A stretch of DNA of 64,000 nucleotides, taken from contig CM072806.1 in assembly GCA_037013495.1 (NCBI GenBank), forward strand, positions 19,699,001-19,763,000, given 5' to 3'. The DNA is from Hippophae tibetana. Its lineage: Eukaryota; Streptophyta; Magnoliopsida; Rosales; Elaeagnaceae. Shown in pieces: positions 47,001-58,309 of this stretch. The notes below the pieces were generated by a model that searched no databases, was not told the origin of the DNA, and saw only the letters and a list, made by a program, of their open reading frames with translations. Made by a program: the position numbers and the translations under genes. How positions within the stretch are numbered: the first letter of the stretch is position 1; each line of letters starts with the position of its first letter.

Positions 47001-49009
47001 GCTCTACGAAATTCAAACAAATCCTCACATTGTCTAGCTGGTAACGGTGACCAACACTCACAATACAAATTGAGAGTGTTTGAAAAATAAAATAGAGTAA
47101 AGAAAATAAGATAATAGTTTAAAGAAAAATAATAATTGAGAAAATGGATGCTCAAACTTGTTCTTTCTCCTTCCCAGTGATTTTTATCACGGCTCAAGCA
47201 AAGCACATTGTAGCTTAAAGAAGATTATATATAAAAAAAATCAATATTACTCTATTCTAAAACAAATCACGACATGCCAACAACAAAAGACAATTAAAGG
47301 AATAAAGACAATCAAAATTTGAATCACATCCACAAAAATTATATATGCTGCATTGGAAAAAGATTTGAGTGGTTGAGACAAAACTAAGAAAATTGGTTTC
47401 AGATTGTAGTGGAGGCTTTAAGGAAATTATTAGGAGGCTTGAGCTTTTAAATAGATTTGGGTGGAGATGAAGTGTAGAGAAAGTGCGATTGAGATTTGGG
47501 AGGGATCAGAGATTGGAAAAGTTAAAATTTTTCTTTTTCTTTCATTGATGGAGTTTATGATTTTTTAATTCATTAATTTATAGATTTTTAATAATCTCTA
47601 ATTCAACTCTTTCAAAAGCCATTTTTTATTTATTTATAAAAATACATCTATACCAACTTTTGTTAAAGATAATGAGCAATGATTTTGGAACTTTAGTGAT
47701 ATTATTATGAAACTTGGGATTTATTTGATATATTGGAAAACATGAAGGGTGTTAATGATGTTTACCCTATTTTTATATGCCTTTACATATTTGCCAGATG
47801 CCCACAGCATTATGCTACAAATTTTGAATGTGTTTGTGTTTATGTTCTATACACTTTTATTCAGCTTGATCTTCTTAGTTACCTATTCCATATGTTCACC
47901 AAGTGTTTTTCATTTTCAATTATTAGCTTATTTCAAGAGGATGTGTTATGCTATTGGAAACGTTGCCAACAATCTTGTAATTAAACAGTTTTATTCTTGT
48001 CTGTTTAGTTCTTATTTTTACAGTAGGAAAGGGTAAACTTTATTCAAATTTGAAACATAAAAATCACATTACAACGTTTAAAGCAAAAGTGAAAAGAGAT
48101 CCCTCTTGTTGCCAAAAAAATTGGCTCGAAATTTGCTATGGAAAGACGTCCATGGAAGAAAGCTATTATAAAGATATCCTTGCCCCTGAAAATGCTAATA
48201 ATGTGCCCATATTTGTCTTTTTGTCGAGAACATTTTGCTGATTGAACGCAAGTGTCTTAACTCTGAAAGAAGAAAAAAGAAAGGACTAAATGTGTACTAT
48301 CTGATAAGTAGGAGATTTATGTGCAGCTTTTAGTTTTAAAAAATACTTTTCCAGCATTTTACCCATCATTTTTTTCTATGTGCACCTGATGGGTGTGAAG
48401 TGATTATGTTCGTATGTATTTTAGTTTTGCAGAGATCTTGTTAGTTTTGCAGAGATCTTGTTTGGTAGTATAAGCTGTTTTTGTGCACTATCTGTTAAGC
48501 AAGAGATTTATGTGCACTTTTAGTTAAAAAAAAATAAAAAATACTTCTCCAGCGTTTGACCCTTTTTTTGTTCCTCTTTCTGTGAACTCTATCGGTGTGA
48601 GGTGGATTTAGTTTTGGAGAGTTCTTTTCGGTAGTGTAGGTGCTTTTGGGCACTATCTGTTAAGTAAGATTTTTATGCACCTTTTTGTTAAAAAAGTACT
48701 TGTCCAGCGTTTTACCCTTTCTATTTCCTTTTGTTCTCTTTCTGTAAACTCGATGGGTGTGAAGTGGTTATGTTTTTATGTATTTAGTTTTGCAGAGATC
48801 TTGTTTGGTAGGGTAGGTGCTTTTGGGCTCTCTGTTAAGTAAGAGATTTATGTGCACCTTCTGTATATGCATCATTCTTATCCGAGTTCTAACATATGTT
48901 ACTTCTTTTTATGTTTCAGGGCATTGTCTTGCTTATAATCTTAATATCTGGCATTTGCTGTATGATGGGCATTGATACTCCAACGAGATTTGAAACACCT
49001 CAAGAGTAG
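38080..49009 (+). CDS. Type I membrane protein, V-ATPase accessory subunit S1/Voa1-like (8 exons, 320 aa)
   Basis: Coding exons are 38080-38213, 39644-39731, 39954-40013, 45791-45853, 45958-46158, 46248-46359, 46614-46828 and 48920-49009. All introns are GT-AG, phases match, and the 963 bases have no internal stop. The protein starts with a hydrophobic signal peptide (about residues 1-25), then [12 protein letters not shown] luminal domain follows, with NxS/T sites at N122, N249 and N271, and LYVSDP near residue 240. One transmembrane helix (about 286-308) is followed by the short tail [12 protein letters not shown]. This architecture and the C-terminal TxxRFE motif resemble plant proteins of the Ac45/VOA1 group, which in animals and yeast help assemble or traffic the V-ATPase in the secretory pathway. 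That role is inferred for plants. Intron 3 is enlarged to 5.8 kb by an antisense gypsy element. Intron 7 holds a MITE and a minisatellite. The frame looks intact, so the gene is probably functional. I recognise the family from memory of plant homologues and give no locus name. Confidence 0.9.
40477..40615 (-). repeat. Terminal direct repeat of the intron-3 gypsy element (left)
   Basis: It aligns with 45360-45478 (shared GCCTTTAATTCAAA, TTCAATCCTTAGA, ATTTCAGCATCAAACATCAA). Because the element reads leftward, this is the 3' LTR side. Confidence 0.75.
45360..45690 (-). repeat. Terminal direct repeat of the intron-3 gypsy element (right)
   Basis: It starts TGGCATAGGAGCC, aligns with 40477-40615 over its first 120 bp, and then continues as LTR-like sequence toward exon 4. 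The outer end is not fixed. Confidence 0.6.
46430..46540. repeat. Possible small dispersed repeat in intron 6
   Basis: The stretch GAGGAGTGTCCCATATTGAAAA, then GTGCTTGGGCCACCTC, resembles the GTCCCACATCGG...CTTGGGCCACTCCTC pattern that recurs in many plant genomes. Ends and duplications were not found. Confidence 0.35.
46920..47777. mobile_element. MULE-type MITE in intron 7 with 10-bp target duplication
   Basis: The element proper is 46930-47767 (838 bp). Its ends AGGTAAACATTATGTACACCCT and, reverse-complemented, GGGTAAACATCATTAACACCCT match at most of 22 positions. Identical 10-bp flanks TATTTTTATA lie at 46920-46929 and 47768-47777. A 9-11 bp duplication with GGGTAAAC-like ends points to the Mutator superfamily. 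The interior is AT-rich with no transposase. It sits in the last intron of the host gene, far from the splice sites. Confidence 0.85.
48289..48866 (+). repeat. Minisatellite of ~165-195 bp units in intron 7
   Basis: Three full units and a partial fourth run head to tail: about 48289-48482, 48483-48648, 48649-48825 and 48826-48866. Each begins near CACTATCTGTTAAGTAAGAG and includes TTATGTGCACC, CCAGCGTTTTACCC and TTTTGCAGAGATCTTG. The first unit has an extra internal 20-bp duplication (TAGTTTTGCAGAGATCTTGT, about 48423-48463). The array ends about 50 bp before the exon 8 acceptor. Confidence 0.9.
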
Positions 49010-49235
49010 TGATTTCTTTGTGCAAGGTAGTTCTTGCCTGTTGGTGGTACTAGTTGCTTTATTTGATGAATTAGTTGCTTGTTGTAAAGTTGAAGTTGGT
49101 AGGAAATATCTTGTGTTAATTATTTTCACTGAGCCCAAGAGCTTCTTCTTAAGGTTTGTAATAATGACATATGATCACTTGAAGGTTTGTAATACCTCAA
49201 CAAAGTTGTTATTCCAGGTAAATTTGGAAAGATGA
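49010..49235 (+). other. 3' untranslated region of the host gene (candidate)
   Basis: It follows the TAG at 49007-49009. It is T-rich and holds two copies of AAGGTTTGTAAT (49154 and 49183 area), a plausible near-upstream poly(A) element. The cleavage site cannot be placed from sequence alone. Confidence 0.45.
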
Positions 49236-49925
49236 TCATCAAATAACTTAATTTTGTCCATTTTTTCAGTGAATAGTAAAAATATAACTTTAGTATTAAT
49301 TTTATGAAAGCTTAGCGAAATTAGTTGCTTTTGGTAGGATAATATCTCTTAATTTTATGCCAACATTGAATAAGAAATTTATAGGTTTTTAAAATTTTCG
49401 AAGTTTTAATTTTATTTTTCTGATAAATACTTTGTTAATCTATATATTATCTTCTTTATTTTTTAATTTTTTTTATGTGCTTGTTGATTATAATAAACAT
49501 TATCGGTAACATTTATTTTATGAAGATTTTTTTACAAAAAGTCGTCATATATCATATATTGATATGTTGACTTCAGAAATCTCATAAAAATATATCATTT
49601 ATCAGAATTATCCATTGACATTTTTCTTCAAAGTTTCAATTTTGATCTTTAATTCTGTACTTTTTTATTTTTATTTTTTTGCAAAGCGAAACATGATTAA
49701 ATAGTAAATAAGAATCTGTAACAATAAAATGAAATAATTAAGTAAATAAGTCTTTTTTAGTCGCATCGTGTAGCTGTAAAACTCAACATGAGTTAAGTTT
49801 ATGATCATGTCGGGTGGAAATTCTTGCAGGTTATGAAGAAACTTTGGATTTTGCCCTATGTGGATATGATTGGTAATGATGTGTGAACACGATTTCATAC
49901 TATTGTGTTGAATGGAGATGTAGTA
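49236..49925. other. AT-rich intergenic DNA
   Basis: No coding signal or repeat that I can support. Confidence 0.4.
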
Positions 49926-49929
49926 GGTT

Positions 49930-50330
49930 ATTTTAAACTAGAAAGATGGTTACGTTGAGGGAACACATTGTCACCATATTTGATCATGATTTGTTATGAG
50001 GGGTTGTTTTGCTTGTTGAAAGATGAAGAAAGACAACATATTAATGGCCTTAAAGTGTGTCGCTATGCGTCTCCTATTCCACATCTTTTTTTTGTAGATG
50101 ATTCTTTGATATTTTGCAAGGGGTATTTATAAAAATCACATAGGATTATGTCTTTACAAGAAGCACAGAGAATTATGCATATTTTGGCAATATAAAAAGG
50201 CCTTGGGTCAAACAGTAAATTTTCAAAAGCATTCTATGTTCTGCAGTGTAAACATGGATAAAAATTCTAAGGTTATGATTAAGGGTTGAAAAGAAGAAGA
50301 ATATACGAAAGATTATTCCTGATCATTGAC
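49930..50330 (+). pseudogene. LINE reverse transcriptase fragment
   Basis: On the plus strand, IPHLFFVDDSLIFCKGYL (about 50076-50150) matches the LINE RT active-site segment SHLLFADDSLIFCKA, followed by a stop. In shifted frames, AQRIMHIL and KALGQTVNFQKHSMF then match the following family segment (LxxYExASGQxINxxKSxxxF). Upstream, about 49940-50060 is compatible with the GDPLSPYLF...LL step in broken form. It is an isolated scrap of a dead LINE and is probably not part of the one at the left edge. Confidence 0.75.
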
Positions 50331-50459
50331 CCTGTGTAAAAGGTTTTACAAGTTTCCTTGAGACAAATAAATTAGTCTTCCAACAAGACTTTGGTATTTC
50401 TATTTGTTCACCACATCTTCATATTTGGTAGATTGTAGTTTTAGGTTGGATTCATTGTT

Positions 50460-52070
50460 TCAGTTTCACCAATTACGTCAAGTACATATTTACATTGATT
50501 GATAAATATATCTTCCTTGGACCTAGCAAATTCCACCCCAAAGAAATATTTCAATGCACTTATGTCCTTGATCTCAAAATCATCATCAAGGTTTTTCTTT
50601 AATCTTTACACTTCTTCATTATTATCTTTTGTCAAGATTATATCATCCACATAAACAATCAAGATAGTTATTTTTCCTTCTCTTGAATGTTTATAAAACG
50701 TAATCGGCTTGACTTTAACAATAACCATACCTTCTCACAATTTTCTTAAAGCATTCAAACCATGCTTTAGGGAATTGTTTGAGGTCGTACAATGACTTTT
50801 TTAATCTACATGTTTTATCTTCACCAAACCTTCCTTCAAATCCAGGTGGTAAACTTATAAAAGCTTCCTTCTAAATCCATATTTAAGAAAGCATTTTTTT
50901 ATGTCTAGTTAATGTAAAATCCAATTAGAGTTTATAGCTAAAGATAATAAAACTCGTATTAAGTTTATTTTGACCACGGTAACAAATGTTTCATAATACT
51001 TAATTTTGTAGGTATGTGTGAAGCTTTTAGCCACAAGTCGTACCTTGTACCTCTCTATACTACCATTAATTTTGAAACTTACAATAAATACCCATTTGTA
51101 TCATACTGTTTTCTTATCTCTTAACAAATCAATTATCTTCCAAGTGCTATTTTTTCTAAGAGCATTTATTCCTCCATAACTGCTATTCTCCAATTTGGAT
51201 CATTTAGAGTTTCCTAGATGTTTCTTGGAATATAAACTTGAGTGACATTAGAGATAAATGCTTTATGGTTCTTAGAAAGCCTTTGGTAAAGATACATAAT
51301 TGGAAATAGGTTGTTTGGTGCATGCTTGAACTCCTTTTTCTAATAGTATGGGAACATCAAAATCTAAAGTTATAGGAACATCAAGATTTGGAGATACAAT
51401 TGGGGGACTTGAAATAGTAATAGGATTACATGGGACATTTGAAGGACAATTACTCAGAGATTTTTATTGAATATGTACTGAGGTGATAGGCAAGTCTATA
51501 CTCCTTTCATAAGTCCTTTTTCTAGTATAAACTGAAACTTAGAATTGGGATTATTATGTTCCTTTTGTAGTATTTCTCTCATTGTTGGTGATACACTTAT
51601 ATTTTTCAAGATTTGACTAGAGTTCTCTTTTAGTTTTAGAAAGGTAAACATATTTTTCTTGAGTTAATGTTTCAACACAACCATAAATATAAATATAACT
51701 TTAAAGATGTATTAGGTAAAGAAATAGTTATATTCCAAAAAAACTGTCTACATCTTTTTTCTCCCCCAAAGTTTTTGTTGAAATAAGAATGATTTTCTAA
51801 AAAGGAAACATTCATACTCACATGAAGTTTTTTTGATAGAAGATTAAAACATTTGTACCCGTTTTTGTTTGAAGAATATCCTATGAAACACATTTTTAGA
51901 TATGAATATGTTAGGAATATGCACAAAAGCTATGTAACCAAAAGACTCTAAAGGTAAATCATAATTTATTCTAGATTTTGGAAAGCTTCTTTTAAAATAT
52001 ACTAATAGTGTAAGATAATTTAAAACTCGAGTAGACATCTTGATAATCAAATGTTGATAGATAACTCGTT
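50460..52070 (-). pseudogene. Ty1/copia pol fragment, minus strand
   Basis: Reading leftward on the minus strand, 52050-51700 matches the integrase C-terminal region (PLESFGYIAFVHIPN, then FFKQKRVQMF and a YKCFNLLSKKLHVSMNVSF-type step). About 50900-50760 matches the early reverse transcriptase palm (LYDLKQFPKAWFECF-like). About 50700-50480 matches the RT active site and beyond (ITILIVYVDDIILTKD, then KDISALKYFFGVEFARSK). No LTRs were recognised. It is a broken, truncated copy with many interruptions. Confidence 0.8.
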
Positions 52071-55000
52071 CAGATTGATTTCTCTTGTAAATTGATGTAT
52101 ACGATATTAATTTACTAAATTGTAAGTTATTTCATTAATATAATGTAAAATTCATCTGATAGAGATTATTGATAAATAATGAGATAATAATTGAATAAAT
52201 CGAATTATATCCATAATATATGTAGAACAATATTCAAAAGAAAGATTATTAAAAATATTAATAATCTTTTTGTCATCCCTTCTATATATAAGTCAAGATC
52301 TTTATATTTAATGACATATTAGATTGTAACAAGGAAAGTAGATGCCTTAGCAAACTCCAATCAGTGAGTTATTAAAGAATTTGTCTATGCATAATATAAT
52401 TGACCATAACGAACAAACATAAGAATAATAATTTAAAGAATAGTTGTTCCCAAGTTAAATACTTAGCAATAACAATTTCTTTTTTTTATTATTGTTTTAA
52501 CTTAAAAATAACAAAATTGTTATTGTTGTTGGGATTAAACAATATCAAACACTAACAAGCAATTGTTTTGATTTATAATAATATCAAATAGTTTTAATAT
52601 ATATTTTAATATTTATATTTTAAACGGTTATAACCAAACTAAATCGATTTTAATAGTACAATTCTATCCAATTAGATACATATAAATAATTCAATCAAAT
52701 TTATTAAAATTTTAAGAAATTTAAATCTGAACGAACTGTCTCCACCCCCTAGACTTGATACTGCCTTCACGCAGTTCTTATCTCACAATAACTCCCCAGA
52801 ATGATAGAGTTGAGACATCTAGAGTCCTCGTTCAAATTAACAAGGAGTCTACAATCCTATTCTGATAACCTAACTCCCTATATATATTATAAATATCACA
52901 ATTATCCAGAAGATCTATAAGTAAAATTAACGCTCTATACATTTCATCTTCTTCCTCACACAAACACCGACTTGGGTGTCGAAGTCCAAACACGAGAACC
53001 ACCTTTCTCATGGTCTTTCATTGGTTCTTACATTCTTTCTCTCTCGCATGTTCTCAAACTGTACCACGAAGAAATTGATGTCAATAGTTATAAGCAATAG
53101 TTATAATATGCTTATAAGACATGGCTTTTTGTCACTTACAGGACATTTTAATGTAGATTCAAATATGAATATTACTTCCAATTTTCCATGGATTAGTATT
53201 TTGAAGTCAAATGTTTTTCTATGAGTGCAGCGCATAATATTTTACCTATTGATGCAAACTTGAACATAAGAAGTGTTCCTATTTCTCCAATATGAGCGTG
53301 CAGGGGACAGAGAAATCTCTAAATGTTCCAGTCATTTACCTGCTCTGTCAAAGGTTGACATTGATAGTTCTTTTTATCCTTGCTTTGGGCTATTTTGGAA
53401 ATCTTGCAACATTTTAGTTCGTGATAAAAACTGATGGGTACAACTAAAATTATATGAATGGCCTCAAACTTGGTTTCTTCGTTTCAAACTGCTTGTTCAT
53501 CTAATAATACTTCAGCTCCCATTGCGGTGCTTGCCTGGAGGAAGATAATTAATCTAGTATCATACGATTTAGTGCCTAATAGTTTTCAAACTTCACATAT
53601 AAATTTTATATTTTTGATTCATAAATATGTATTTTAATAATCAAGTTAGAACCTATGTATAAAATTTCAAAAATTTAGGAACTAAAATGTGAGATTTAAA
53701 AATATAAAAATCTATGTGTGAAATTTTAAAAATTTAAACACCAACTGTATGTTCTAAAAGTTTGGAGACTTATGGAATGATTCATGTACCTGAGGCAACA
53801 TAGCTATCTAACTAGGGTCAATCGTCAAGGTCTATAGCTAATTAAGGGTCGTTAAAGAACCTAGTAAACTTCTATATGCGCCTATTGTATAGTTGATCAC
53901 ATTAGAGTTATCATCCCAAATTTTACCTCATCCTAAAGCTCAAAAGACACTAGTAATCTTGAAAGAGTAGATATCAACAAAAAATGTTGCACATATGAAA
54001 TCCATATGGGAAAGAAATGACATCAGACCGTTATAGAAAGACGTGCAATGCTCTACTTATTCTTAATTTTTATATATATTTTAGGTACTTAGGTCACATA
54101 TGGCCCTATTGGATGGATGGAAAAGTCCAATAAGGAGGGACTGAGCTACCAAGATTCTAAGAAATCAATATCTTATAAGGACTGCACCTGGTAAGGCCAT
54201 GAATAAAAAAGTAACTCAAAAGGTATGCTTCACTCTTGGGAAAAGGCCACTACACGATCTCTAGAAGCTCAACATGTCATATTATAGACATGAAGCACCC
54301 TAACCATAAGATGGCCTTTCTGAAATTCTACTATAGGGTCTTATTTACATGTGCTCACCTCTTAGGTGTGCCTTATGGGCATTGTGTGAATTTCTTTAAT
54401 TTGTGAAGAATTGGAGCATTGTTAGGGACCTATAGGATATGAGTGAACATACGAGGCATCCTATTGTTGGATGGGACACATTTGGAAAAGAAATGTTGCT
54501 TCATTGAGTTTTTCTGTAGACCTATGAATGTTAATTATATTGATATTCAAATTGCACTCAAGGGGACTTAGGTTGATTTATGGACTATGCTCTTAAGGTA
54601 CTCTCATTGACCTCTTAAGGAATATTTCTTGGGGAGGTTTTCACACCTTTTGGTCATTATTTTATGAGTCGACACCTTTTGGCAGGTCACAATCCAATTT
54701 GTCGATGAGGTTCAACTTTATTAGTTTTGCATAAATTTGTGATCTTGGTGTTGTACATCTATAGATTATGTTTTTTTGTAAGTATGAAACTTCCAGAAGG
54801 TTTCATGTTGAATTTGTAGAAACCATTTGTTGTAGTGATCATGACTTCTCTTTAATCTTTTACTTTAAGCCTTTGACTTGCAATTTTATAGTAGACCTAT
54901 ATGTGGTGTCTTCTGTATGTGAGATCACAAACTTTTTTGAAGTATGTCTCTTCTTGGGAATTATGGTCCATTGCATTGGTGTGAAAGGATGGAGAAGCAT

Positions 55001-55852
55001 ACTTGTAGAGGAAGGGATGCGGATCAAGTAATCATAGTGAGATAATACATGTCGAATAGAGTGTGGTTATTGGCTCATGACTTGGGCTTGTTTGACTAAC
55101 ATCTATTTGGGTACTTTCTTGTTTGATTGGCACTCATCATGTCTAGTTACCTCTATACGACCATATCTCTATCCGATCGACCCTTGTATTGGTCGGCTAT
55201 ACTTTTATCCGATTAGCCCTTGTCCCTTCTATGCACATTTTGTTAAACCATATGGTCATTCAATTTGTGGCTCTACCTAGACCTTTCCACATTCATGTGA
55301 CTTATTTTTATTTTTTCTATTTCGGGTGATTCATTTGGCCAGATGTTGCTTATGAAGCCATTGGTTTATCAGCCCTTTACTTGGTGTACTTGAAGTTATC
55401 CAATCATCCAAGCATGACTTCTATCGCGTGAGGACTGTATATGTCATCCATTGTTGTCATTATGTAGGCCCACTAGGGATTGTCCAACACTTATTTTTAT
55501 TCTTCAATTAGAATGTGGCATTCGATCCCAAACATTATATGACAAGGAAGCTTATGGTTAGACTCATAGGGCCCATTTTTTTCCATGCGAACTTAGTACG
55601 TCTATTGGCATAGGCAAAGGTGCAAATCTAAGGGTTTGTGATGGGAAACAATGGAATGGATTTTAAAGTTGGAAGGCTATACTCTAGGTGATCGAAGCTC
55701 GGTCTACGATTTGTCATATAAGATAGTACAACTTAATAGTTGGAACATTGTTTTGTCCAGCATGGCATGTCAGGCGATATCCTGGACTATGTGCCTTTGA
55801 ACTTGACATAGAGTAGAGTAGAGTAGCCGTGACTTCTGGTGTGAATAGGGAC
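52071..55852. other. Unassigned DNA
   Basis: No domain that I recognise. The short stretch ACACCGACTTGGGTGTCGAAGT (52965-52988) resembles an LTR motif (GACTTGGGCGTCGGAGT) of some plant gypsy elements, so part of it may be LTR debris. Several short open frames exist (52976-53224, 54768-55031, 55077-55280), but none resembles a known family. Confidence 0.35.
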
Positions 55853-56356
55853 ATAGTGGAAACAACTAAGTATACCTTAATCCAACCTTTCATGTACTTC
55901 TTACAGTTGTACAACAAGTTAGTCAATGGTTGGATGAAGAATTGTCAATACATATTCTTAGGGATTGTCTATGGGATGATCATTAATCGTTGACGCTAAA
56001 TGGTTAGTGTGATTGGCCTGGACAGAGTGGCCATAAGAAGCTTAGTGATAATAGCATAAAAATTGTAAGGACTATGAGTGTTTGTTATTTTCGTGGACAA
56101 ATAAATAATAGTGGAAACAACTAAGTATACCTTAATCCAACCTTTCATGTACTTCTTACAGTTGTACAACAAGTTAGTCAATGGTTGGATGAAGAATTGT
56201 CAATACATATTCTTAGGGATTGTCTATGGGATGATCATTAATCGTTGACGCTAAATGGTTAGTGTGATTGGCCTGGACAGAGTGGCCATAAGAAGCTTAG
56301 TGATAATAGCATAAAAATTGTAAGGACTATGAGTGTTTGTTATTTTCGTGGACAAA
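55853..56356. repeat. Perfect tandem duplication of ~249 bp
   Basis: 55853-56101 and 56108-56356 appear identical base for base over about 249 bp (period 255), separated by 6 bp. The unit starts ATAGTGGAAACAACTAAG and ends TTTTCGTGGACAA(A). The perfect identity implies a very recent event or an assembly artefact. It has no coding content. Confidence 0.93.
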
Positions 56357-57185
56357 ATATTTATTTGTAAATTTGTTTTTAGGCATGCTATCAAGTCTAT
56401 CAAGAAAAGATGAACAAATATTCGAGTTTAAGATATTCGTATTCTAGCTATATCTTTTATAACTACGACATATAAGATTGCATTCATGCATTTAATAATA
56501 CATGTTCATAAATTTGAAATTATATTTGGTACTAAAATATTTATTTAAACTTGAATCAATTTAATAAATTATCAATTAGTTATCTCTTAGATGGATGTGT
56601 TTAAATATTTTTTAGATGTGTCTTAATATTTTTAAGATGTGTTATAAAAAATAATTTTTTTTTTATAATATTAAATTTTTTAATGGACTTTGAAAAATTA
56701 TGCCCAAAATATATTTAACCATAATATTACTAGGTCATTATTATTATTATCTATATATATAGACACATTAGGATTGAATTCGGGTGGCTGAATTAAAAAA
56801 AAACCTATCGAATCCATACAAGCAGTCGCAACCTACTAAAGAAGAACGACGTAACAATTGTCTTAAAGAAGTTATTTTTATTAAAATTATGCGTAATCTT
56901 TTTGCTCTAGAATATTCTAGTTGATTTGATTTAAATGACATTTATTTTAAATCATCTAGTTAGGATTATTCATTATTAAATCCATTCTAGAACACATACG
57001 AGCACTTGTGTTTTTTGTGCTAATCTTTTTGCAGTTGATTTGTGGACGATCTGATTGGCAGAGAGCTTATAGGAACGTTGGTCTGGAAACCGCTCATGCT
57101 AACATTGAAAACTGTGAAAATAGAGCAGAGGCTCGTAAGTAAAGTACATTGGGGCAGTATCCTAGGGAGGGTAGCATAAAACTGA
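56357..57185. other. AT-rich DNA without recognised gene
   Basis: Nothing that I can name. It may include the U3 side of the LTR-like tail that follows. Confidence 0.35.
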
Positions 57186-57189
57186 GTTT

Positions 57190-57420
57190 GTACTTGAACA
57201 TTTGATTTTCATAGTGAAAATTTAGGTGGTCCGATGGACCGATGGTTTTCCTCTTAGGTCATGGTTGTGACCTAGGTTGTTTCTACCTAAATATATCATG
57301 TGTTATTATTTTATTTCCGCACGTTACTCTTACACACGATTGCATGCCTGACTGCTTTGTTTAGATTATTAAATTATAAATTGATAAAAATTAAAAATAA
57401 CCTATTCACCCCTCTAGGTT
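57190..57420 (+). repeat. Copia-like LTR tail (U5), solo or remnant
   Basis: GATTTTCATAGTG, GGTGGTCCGATGGACC, GGTTTTCCTCTTAGG, then a TTATTTTATTTCCGCA stretch and the end CCTATTCACCCCTCTAGGTT follow the order seen in U5 regions of plant SIRE/Tork-type copia LTRs. No primer site follows. Confidence 0.5.
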
Positions 57421-58300
57421 AATTAGGTCCATATTTTATAAAATTTCAAAAATACATATTTAAAATATGTAAAATAATTGATATTTATGATTCAATAAAA
57501 TTGATTTATATTAATTATGATTATTTTATGTCTCTAGGATCAACAAAATCATCAAAAGAATATAAAAGAAATCAAAATTTGAATTCAACAATATATGTTC
57601 ACTAGATTTCATAAGCAAGATGTTGAGTTTTAACCATAATTTTTGACTCTGATATCCAAATGAGATAGTTCAAGTTAATATGGAAATATAAAATATTTAT
57701 CTATAATTTCATATTTAACAAAGAATATTCAAATTTGATTACTTCAACCCCAAAAATGAGTTGAAATTTGAAATATATGTTATTTGAATGTCTGTTAAAA
57801 TTTATGACATATATTTTCTTATTAAGATCCAAGTTAGATAATTCTTGATCTTTTAAAAAGATTAGAGATTTATCTACAATTCGTATTTTCAAAATATATT
57901 TCAAATCAATTATTTTTAGGAAATATACCCTAATATTATTAGAATTTGACAAATATTCATACTCCAATACTATAAATAGATACGACATTCAACACTTGAA
58001 AATGATTAAAAAATTATAAAGAGATCTTATTTTCTTCTTTCATTCTTATAAGTGGTTTTTAGATTACAATTTTGTTTTGAGAAATTATTTTGTCCATATT
58101 TTGTTATATTTAATATATTATATTATTCATTTTGATATAACTTCATTCATACTTTTTTATGTGCACTTTTGCTTTATAATTATTATATTTATTTTATAAG
58201 TTGATATTTTACTACAATATTATCAGTTTGATATATTGTCGATCTTGAATAGCATATAACAAAAATCTTGCTTGTTCTTCAATGAAATTATTTTCTTAAA
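57421..58300. other. AT-rich DNA without recognised gene
   Basis: No coding signal that I can support. The open frame at 57701-57988 on the minus strand is Asn/Ile/Leu-rich, as expected from base composition. Confidence 0.4.
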
Positions 58301-58309
58301 ATAACAATA

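Noticed and set aside
57030-57140. GC-richer stretch that might be an exon
   Set aside because: No open frame of useful length on either strand shows similarity to a known protein, and it adjoins a copia-like LTR tail.
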